A stretch of DNA of 11,275 nt from Nitrospirota bacterium. Lineage in GTDB: Bacteria; Nitrospirota_A; Leptospirillia; Leptospirillales; Leptospirillaceae. Made by a program: the position numbers and the translations under genes. Below, piece after piece: positions 7,466 to 11,275 of the stretch. The first letter of the stretch is position 1. Each line of letters starts with the position of its first letter. The notes under the pieces were generated by a model, which was given only the letters and a program-made list of their open reading frames with translations, was not told the DNA's origin and ran no database searches. The stretch lies in NCBI GenBank assembly GCA_021844645.1, contig JAKBTA010000042.1, forward strand, positions 1 through 11,275. Reading direction: 5' to 3'.

Positions 7466-7873
7466 TTAATCGCATGCTTCGACACGGAATTCCGTCACCC
7501 GGTCCGGTTCCCCCGCATAGATGACCAAGGCAATCGTTTTCCGAGAAAGAATGGCACTATGGGGAGTCCCCTTGGGGTGGAGGAGATAGTCGCCGGGAAA
7601 TCGGATCTGTTTACCGCTCCCATCATCGTGTCCCCCTTCCAGAATATAGACGTGTTCGTCGGATTCTGCGACGGCCTTTATCCGGATCCGCTTTCCGGGA
7701 GGAGGTGAAAACATTGAGATCTCAGCAACTCCTCCGCCTTCGGCCCGTCGGTCGCTCAGAATCTTGAGAAAAATGACGTCCTCTCCATCGACGAGTAATT
7801 TTTCCCCAAAAAGGACACTGGCAGGAACCCAGGGCATTTCGTTTGTTTTTTGGAAAAGTGCAGACAATGTCAT
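7466..7873 (-). CDS. Small cupin-domain protein (ChrR-cupin-like)
   Basis: The 135-residue product is a single cupin barrel. Cupin motif 2 is intact: G94-x5-P100-x-G102-x2-H105 (GDYLLHPKGTPH). Motif 1 is reduced: the usual His-x-His becomes Asp-x-His around DEHVYILEG (His74, Glu79), so metal binding may be altered but is still possible. The overall pattern (PWVPAS...FLKIL...PPPGKRI...HVYILEG) resembles the cupin domain found in ChrR-type proteins; the substrate is unknown. The start ATG7873 has a strong AAGGAG at ideal spacing. The frame is open further upstream to 8293, but that part lies under the divergent regulator gene and is not protein-like. It is transcribed divergently from the ArsR-type regulator 101 bp away, which probably controls it. 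Confidence 0.8.
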   Translation of the reverse strand: MTLSALFQKTNEMPWVPASVLFGEKLLVDGEDVIFLKILSDRRAEGGGVAEISMFSPPPGKRIRIKAVAESDEHVYILEGGHDDGSGKQIRFPGDYLLHPKGTPHSAILSRKTIALVIYAGEPDRVTEFRVEACD

Positions 7874-7908
7874 AATGTTCTCCTTTGTAGAAGGGCTGTG
7901 TTTGGTCT

Positions 7909-7938
7909 TTGAGTGACAAACTGAAGGTACCTTAACAT
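7909..7938 (+). promoter_or_regulatory. Candidate promoter of the ArsR-type regulator with palindromic operator
   Basis: TTGAGT (7909-7914) and TAACAT (7933-7938) are separated by 18 bases and each match four of six consensus positions. The spacer contains a perfect palindrome AAGGTACCTT (7924-7933) that reaches the -10 box, the usual place for a repressor operator. It sits in the 101-bp divergent region between cupin and regulator, so one site could control both genes. The expected start point near 7945 would give a leader of about 30 bases with GGAG at 7961-7964. The promoter is a moderate match; the palindrome is certain, its function inferred. Confidence 0.45.
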
Positions 7939-7974
7939 TCTTTGTGATGCGAACGATTCGGGAGCGACCGAAAT

Positions 7975-8661
7975 ATGGATGAAGTTCTGACACTGGCACA
8001 GATGGCACGTCTGATCTCTGCTCCGGCGAGGGCCGCGATGCTTCTGGCCCTTGCGGATGGACGGGCGCTTCCCGCAAGTGAGCTGGCCTGTCGGGCAGGG
8101 ATATCGAATCAGACAGCCAGCGAACATCTGGCATTGATGAAAAATATGGGGATTTTATGTGTCGAACACTGCGGCCGCCACCGGTATTATCGGGTTGTTT
8201 CTCCCCGGATAATGGAGGTGCTTGAAGATTTTCTTGCGGCGTCATCTGAAGTCCGGATTGCTGAAAGGCCGGATATTGCCCGCGTTGCCCCACTCAGACA
8301 TGCCCGCATGTGCTACGACCATCTGGCAGGGCGACTGGGAATAGCCTTGGCGGAAAAACTTCAGGAAAAAAAATGGGTTTTCCTGGAAGAGAGAGATTTC
8401 CAGGTCACTGACATTGGTCGGCATCACTTGGGAAACTTCGGGATCGACTGGCCAGCACTTGGGCGTTCACGCCGGCTTTTTGGCAGGCGCTGTATCGACT
8501 GGAGCGAGCGGAAGCCGCACATCGGTGGGGCTTTTGGGGCAGCCTTGGCGACCCGTTTCATGGAACTCGACTGGATCCGGCGCAGTCAAGAAGGCCGGCC
8601 CGTCTACCTTACGAAGGAAGGTCGGAAAAGCTTTCTTGATATATTTGAAGTGATTCTATAA
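7975..8661 (+). CDS. ArsR-family winged-helix transcriptional regulator
   Basis: The 228-residue product starts with an ArsR-type winged helix (residues 1-90: MARLISAPARAAMLLALADG, recognition region AGISNQTASEHLALMKNMGI, wing HCGRHRYYRV). Its length is about twice that of simple ArsR/SmtB proteins because of a C-terminal domain with the family blocks RMCYDHLAGRLG (111-122), VTDIGRHHL (144-152) and RCIDWSERKPHIGGAFGAAL (172-191). These blocks recur in a widespread regulator subfamily whose ligand I do not know. Cys62, Cys66, Cys113 and Cys173, plus His115 and His182, could bind metal or sense oxidants. The start ATG7975 has GGAG at 7961-7964, spacing 10. It is divergent from the cupin gene, its most likely target, and a palindrome in the shared promoter region is a candidate operator. 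The 107 bases after it, up to the next promoter, are T-rich with no clear terminator. Confidence 0.9.
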   Translation: MDEVLTLAQMARLISAPARAAMLLALADGRALPASELACRAGISNQTASEHLALMKNMGILCVEHCGRHRYYRVVSPRIMEVLEDFLAASSEVRIAERPDIARVAPLRHARMCYDHLAGRLGIALAEKLQEKKWVFLEERDFQVTDIGRHHLGNFGIDWPALGRSRRLFGRRCIDWSERKPHIGGAFGAALATRFMELDWIRRSQEGRPVYLTKEGRKSFLDIFEVIL

Positions 8662-8768
8662 ATGAGGCTTCATTCCCAAGGATTTTTAATTTTGGGGGTC
8701 TGTAAACTCTCTCTTTTTCCCCGATTCTTTTTGGTTCTTCAATAGAATTTTCTGATTTTAATTGAGAC

Positions 8769-8797
8769 TTGACATATCCGAATTGTCCCCATATGAT
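8769..8797 (+). promoter_or_regulatory. Near-consensus sigma-70-type promoter of the Rrf2 regulator
   Basis: The -35 box TTGACA (8769-8774) is a perfect match and the -10 box TATGAT (8792-8797) matches five of six, with an ideal 17-base spacer. The expected start of transcription is about 7-8 bases after the -10 box, at 8804-8805, which is the A of the regulator's ATG (8805). The mRNA would then have no leader, in keeping with the lack of any ribosome-binding site before that ATG. The spacer contains a motif shared with the next gene's upstream region. Confidence 0.75.
8774..8788 (+). promoter_or_regulatory. Candidate Rrf2 operator inside its own promoter
   Basis: The 15-base element ATATCCGAATTGTCC fills most of the spacer between the -35 and -10 boxes. 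It matches 12 of 15 positions of TTATCCAAATTATCC at 9350-9364 upstream of the oxidoreductase gene. Its core TATCCGAATT (8775-8784) also occurs exactly, in reverse orientation, at 9336-9345. The two TCC-ending half-sites are 9 bp apart, as they are upstream of the oxidoreductase. Its position predicts repression of the regulator by itself; which protein binds is inferred from location only. Confidence 0.5.
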
Positions 8798-8804
8798 ATC
8801 GAAC

Positions 8805-9320
8805 ATGGCCTACCTTGGAAAAGGCGTTGAATACGCACTGCATTGTCTTCTCTCCCTGATCAATACATCAGCGGAATCTCCTATGGGCGTGAGCGATATC
8901 GCAGAATTTCAGGGAGTCTCGGCAACCTATCTAGCAAAGATCTTCACCCGTATGAAAAAGGCGGGAATTGTGCGTTCCTCCATCGGGGTTAACGGGGGAT
9001 ATGAGCTTGCAAAACCGGCTGATCAGATCACTTTCTGGGATGTCGTCGTTGCGGTGGAGGGGGAATTCCGTCTTTTTGAATGCCGGAATATCCGTGAAAA
9101 AATCGCAATATACAAGGACAGTTGCCCAAGTCCGGACTGGGAAAGCAAGGGACCTTGCACAATCCACAAGGTCATGATGGATGTCGAAGATCAGATCAGA
9201 AATTCCCTTCAGAAAAAAAACATCGCCTGGCTGAGACAAGTCGTCGATCAGAAGCTCTCGAAGAAGGAAAAGGATGCGGCCGTCCAATGGTTTATCCAGG
9301 CGATGGAAGACCGTAAATGA
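8805..9320 (+). CDS. Rrf2-family transcriptional regulator, probable iron-sulfur or redox sensor
   Basis: The 171-residue product has the Rrf2 layout. The N terminus is GKGVEYALHCLLSL. A winged helix follows with VSDIAEFQGVSATYLAKIF (29-47) and the wing GIVRSSIGVNGGYELAKPAD (54-73, with the family's typical GGY). A later region carries Cys93, Cys107 and Cys118 (in FECRN, DSCPS and GPCTIHKV). Three cysteines there hold the [Fe-S] cluster in IscR and NsrR; the spacing here (13 and 10 residues between them) is wider, so cluster type and signal (iron, NO, redox) are open. ATG8805 gives the normal family N terminus. The in-frame TTG at 8769 is the promoter's -35 box, and ATG8793 lies in the -10 box. 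The oxidoreductase 73 bases downstream, with a matching DNA motif, is the likely target. Confidence 0.9.
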   Translation: MAYLGKGVEYALHCLLSLINTSAESPMGVSDIAEFQGVSATYLAKIFTRMKKAGIVRSSIGVNGGYELAKPADQITFWDVVVAVEGEFRLFECRNIREKIAIYKDSCPSPDWESKGPCTIHKVMMDVEDQIRNSLQKKNIAWLRQVVDQKLSKKEKDAAVQWFIQAMEDRK

Positions 9321-9335
9321 TTTTTTTTATTCTTT

Positions 9336-9364
9336 AATTCGGATAAATATTATCCAAATTATCC
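9336..9364 (+). promoter_or_regulatory. Inverted-repeat operator candidate upstream of the NDH-2-like gene
   Basis: AATTcGGATAA (9336-9346) and TTATCCaAATT (9350-9360) form a 25-bp inverted repeat around a 3-base centre with one mismatched pair. A further TTATCC (9359-9364) follows, so half-sites begin every 9 bp at 9341, 9350 and 9359. The left arm contains the exact reverse complement of the TATCCGAATT core in the Rrf2 promoter. TATTAT (9348-9353) inside the element could serve as a -10 box, but no good -35 is visible. Eight T residues at 9321-9328 precede it. It is probably the binding site for the adjacent Rrf2 regulator. Confidence 0.6.
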
Positions 9365-9393
9365 TTTAATCTATTAATCAATTTGGAGGAGTC

Positions 9394-10593
9394 ATGAAAA
9401 ATCTTGTGATCGTTGGAGGAGGTTTTGCTGGGTTCTGGAGCGCAATGAGCGCGGTAAGGCAGGCGAGATCTTTACAGAAGGATACCTCTCTTAAAATTAC
9501 GATGGTGTCTTTGAATGAATACCTTTCATTGCGACCAAGGTTTTATGAGAACAAATTCGAAGAAATGAGAGTTCCTCTGCGAAAATATCTTGACCCTCTC
9601 GGCATCATTCTCATTGTTGGTAAAGTGGTGCGGATTGATCCCAAAAATAAGAATGTTTATTGGGTGGGATCGAAAGGAGACGACGGGGCTCTTGCTTTCG
9701 ACGGATTGGTTCTTGCCGCAGGCAGTCATCTCAAGCGTCCTTCCATTCCTGGATTTGAACATGCTTTTAACGTAGATACCTTTGAAAATGCGGTTCGACT
9801 GGATTGTCACCTTAAAGAATTATCAAACTCCCGTTTTTCGTTAACTGGCTCTCGAACGTTCGTTGTCGTGGGTGCGAGTTTTACGGGACTTGAAGTCATC
9901 ACGGGGCTTCCCGCCCGTATTCAATCTTTTGCTCTCCCCAATATTGATTATAAATTCATTTTGACCGACCGTTCTTCTTCTATCGCTTCAGAGTATTCCG
10001 TTGAGGGCCAAGAGTATATCGCAGAGCAATTGGAGAAAGAGGGAATCCAGTTTCTGCCAGAAGAAGAAACGAAATGGATCGATCCCGAACAAATTGTATT
10101 CAAATCCGGAAGGTGCATAGAAACAAGAACGATCATTTGGTGCGGGGGCATGGAAGCAAGCTCTCTCACGAAAGAGTTCACTACAAAACGGGATTCTTTG
10201 GGCCGACTTCTCGTCGATGCTTTCCTTCGCATAGAGGATCAGAAATTATTCTTTGCGGCAGGAGATGTGGCCCGGGGGCTTGTGGACGAGCAACACAGTT
10301 CAGTGATGTCCTGTCAGCATGCTATGCCTCAGGGCAAATTCGCTGGGCACAATGCAGTCAATGCTCTCTTTGGAAAAGAGCTTGTTCCCTACGCCCAACC
10401 CCGCTACGGTACCTGCCTGGATCTGGGTTCAGAGCAAGCTCTCCTGACATCCGGGTGGGAACGAATACCCAAAATGACAGGAGTTTCTGCAAAAGAGTTA
10501 AAAACAGAAATCGTGACTCAGTGGATTGTTCCATCTGTAGATGTGGAAGAGACGGTGAAGATGTCCATGCCGGTTATTCTTACAAACGATTGA
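9394..10593 (+). CDS. NAD(P)/FAD-dependent oxidoreductase, type II NADH dehydrogenase-like
   Basis: The 399-residue product is a two-dinucleotide-domain flavoprotein. The FAD-binding loop VIVGGGFAGF is at residues 5-14, the second (NAD(P)-binding) loop VVVGASFTGLE at 157-167, the FAD motif LFFAAGDVA at 285-293, and QHAMPQGKFAGHNAVNALF at 308-326 as in NDH-2 proteins. Enzymes of this class pass electrons from NADH to quinone at the inner-membrane surface without pumping protons. Sulfide:quinone oxidoreductases and ferredoxin reductases are related, but no redox-active cysteine pair next to FAD is evident. There is no obvious membrane helix, so membrane association would be peripheral. ATG9394 has a strong GGAGGA at 9385-9390. 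The Rrf2 gene upstream and the inverted repeat in between suggest redox- or iron-dependent control. The quinone as acceptor is inferred. Confidence 0.85.
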   Translation: MKNLVIVGGGFAGFWSAMSAVRQARSLQKDTSLKITMVSLNEYLSLRPRFYENKFEEMRVPLRKYLDPLGIILIVGKVVRIDPKNKNVYWVGSKGDDGALAFDGLVLAAGSHLKRPSIPGFEHAFNVDTFENAVRLDCHLKELSNSRFSLTGSRTFVVVGASFTGLEVITGLPARIQSFALPNIDYKFILTDRSSSIASEYSVEGQEYIAEQLEKEGIQFLPEEETKWIDPEQIVFKSGRCIETRTIIWCGGMEASSLTKEFTTKRDSLGRLLVDAFLRIEDQKLFFAAGDVARGLVDEQHSSVMSCQHAMPQGKFAGHNAVNALFGKELVPYAQPRYGTCLDLGSEQALLTSGWERIPKMTGVSAKELKTEIVTQWIVPSVDVEETVKMSMPVILTND

Positions 10594-10639
10594 GTTCTGG
10601 GTGTTGAGTGGTTATGTGTTTGGAATTTCTTTTGAAATC

Positions 10640-10853
10640 TTGTTCGCACTCAGATGCATGGGCTATCCCGGCATCGAATGACCGAGTTCGGATTCCGGAG
10701 TATGGCGTCAACCCTCTTGAATGAGCAGGGCTGGCATCGGGACGCGATTGAAAGTCAGCTTGCCTATGCTGAGAGGGACAACATCCGTGCGGTCTACAAC
10801 TATGCTCAGCATATGCCGGATCGCGAAGAATGATGCAATCGTGGGCGGACTAA
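10640..10853 (+). pseudogene. Degraded C-terminal remnant of a tyrosine recombinase (integrase)
   Basis: Three reading-frame pieces join into the C-terminal end of a DUF4102/P4-type phage or island integrase. First is LFALRCMGYPGIE (10640-10678). After a one-base loss near 10678 comes MTEFGFRSMASTLLNEQGWH and onward through AIESQLAYAERDNIRAVYNYAQHMPDR (to about 10824). After a second one-base loss near 10825 comes RMMQSWAD with a premature TAA (10851-10853). The family normally has HGFR where this has FGFR, and QLAHAER where this has QLAYAER, so two catalytic histidines are also gone; the tyrosine in VYN remains. No N-terminal two-thirds of the gene is present, since the intact oxidoreductase ends 46 bp upstream. 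It cannot be functional and marks an old integration event. The family assignment is from remembered sequence patterns. Confidence 0.85.
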
Positions 10854-10953
10854 TATCTTTCCAGACGGGACCATGTTTGCATAAGATACAAAGATTGGTG
10901 TGTGTCGTGACAATTATTTTTCTATTTCCTCTGAAAATGGGAGGTCATTTAGG

Positions 10954-11275
10954 GTGGTCGACTTCTGGCAAGAACACAAGGATCGATTGCGCAGCTACAT
11001 TGCCAAGCGCGTACGAGAAAGCGATGCTGTGGACGACATTCTTCAGGATGTAGCCTTCAAAGCCTACATAAACATTCATACGGTCAAATCCGGGACCAGC
11101 ATCACAAGTTGGTTGTACCGTATTGCGGCGAATGCCATTGTTGACCACTACCGGTCCAGAAAACAGTGGGATGAACTTCCTGATGAACTCGCGGCGCCCG
11201 AATCAGAACGCGATTATGGCGCAGAGTTAGTGACCTGCTTTCAGCCCCTTATCGCGGAGCTGCCAGAGATCTATC
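10954..11275 (+). CDS. sigZ: SigZ-like ECF RNA polymerase sigma factor, 3' end outside the window
   Basis: The visible 107 codons encode an ECF sigma factor, open at the right edge. Region 2 is clear: FWQEHKDRLRSYIAKRV (4-20), DAVDDILQDVAFKAYINIHT (24-43, core-polymerase binding) and SWLYRIAANAIVDHYRSRK (52-70, -10 recognition). An acidic linker and the start of region 4 (LIAELPEIY) follow. The pattern fits the SigZ group, whose targets are poorly known. The GTG start at 10954 was chosen for its perfect GGAGGT (10940-10945) 8 bases upstream and because homologues begin there; the frame is open back to 10885. It lies 100 bp after the integrase remnant, so it may be on a transferred segment. 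An anti-sigma gene, if any, would lie beyond the window. Confidence 0.9.
   Translation, partial: MVDFWQEHKDRLRSYIAKRVRESDAVDDILQDVAFKAYINIHTVKSGTSITSWLYRIAANAIVDHYRSRKQWDELPDELAAPESERDYGAELVTCFQPLIAELPEIY

Noticed and set aside
7189..7485. Minus-strand open frame of 98 codons between the cupin and repair genes
   Set aside because: The product is Arg/Cys-rich and unrecognised, it overlaps both neighbours, and the sequence is dominated by a hairpin; more likely non-coding.
7874..8293. N-terminal extension of the cupin gene
   Set aside because: The extra stretch is antisense to the ArsR regulator, is not protein-like, and the ATG at 7873 has an ideal ribosome site.
8670..8700. CCCAA...TTGGG dyad after the ArsR gene as a terminator
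   Set aside because: Only about 5 bp of stem with a 12-base loop and no T-run directly after it.
8769..8804. TTG (8769) or ATG (8793) as the Rrf2 start codon
   Set aside because: They coincide with the -35 and -10 boxes of the promoter and add residues absent from Rrf2 proteins.
9321..9328. T-run after the Rrf2 gene as an intrinsic terminator
   Set aside because: No GC-rich hairpin precedes the eight T residues.
10945..11148. Minus-strand open frame of 67 codons near the right edge
   Set aside because: It is antisense to region 2 of the clear sigma-factor gene.

Overview
The window looks like ordinary chromosome from an environmental Gram-negative bacterium. GC content is moderate by eye, around 50%. 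There is a lipoprotein with an OmpA-type peptidoglycan-binding domain, so an outer membrane is likely. My best guess is a Nitrospirota/Leptospirillum-like chemolithotroph. That rests on the overall impression of the protein sequences and is weak; no rRNA or other taxonomic marker is present.

Positions 51-4299 (+) hold a tightly packed, probably co-transcribed housekeeping run: a membrane-anchored TPR protein, a small multi-spanning membrane protein, coaE (last step of CoA synthesis), galU (UDP-glucose synthesis), thiL (thiamine diphosphate synthesis) and a DUF2062 membrane protein. Several junctions overlap (ATGA at 776-779; 14 bp between thiL and DUF2062). The run ends tail-to-tail with an OmpA-family lipoprotein gene on the minus strand (4262-4882); the two coding regions overlap by 38 bp.

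Positions 5217-7195 (-) hold an alkylation-repair pair. The upstream gene fuses an Ada-type methyl-phosphotriester/zinc domain, an AraC-type DNA-binding domain and an AlkA-type glycosylase. Its stop overlaps the start of a stand-alone O6-methylguanine methyltransferase. Together they supply every activity of the Ada adaptive response.

Positions 7466-8661 hold a divergent pair: a small cupin (-) and an ArsR-type regulator (+). The 101 bp between them contain a perfect 10-bp palindrome lying between plausible -35 and -10 boxes. Positions 7196-7465 are non-coding and contain a perfect 10-bp hairpin upstream of the repair genes.

Positions 8769-10593 (+) hold an Rrf2-family regulator with three cysteines in the iron-sulfur-ligand region, followed by an NDH-2-like FAD/NAD(P) oxidoreductase. 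The regulator has a near-consensus promoter (TTGACA-N17-TATGAT) whose expected start point falls on or next to its ATG, implying a leaderless mRNA. A motif TATCC(G/A)AATT occurs inside that promoter and as a 25-bp inverted repeat upstream of the oxidoreductase, suggesting one operator shared by both genes. This is the most interesting observation here.

Positions 10640-10853 hold the frameshifted, catalytically degraded C-terminal remnant of a tyrosine recombinase. After it, a SigZ-like ECF sigma factor (from 10954) runs off the right edge. The remnant suggests an old island boundary. I see no CRISPR array, tRNA, rRNA or intact insertion sequence, and no clearly new defence or biosynthetic system.
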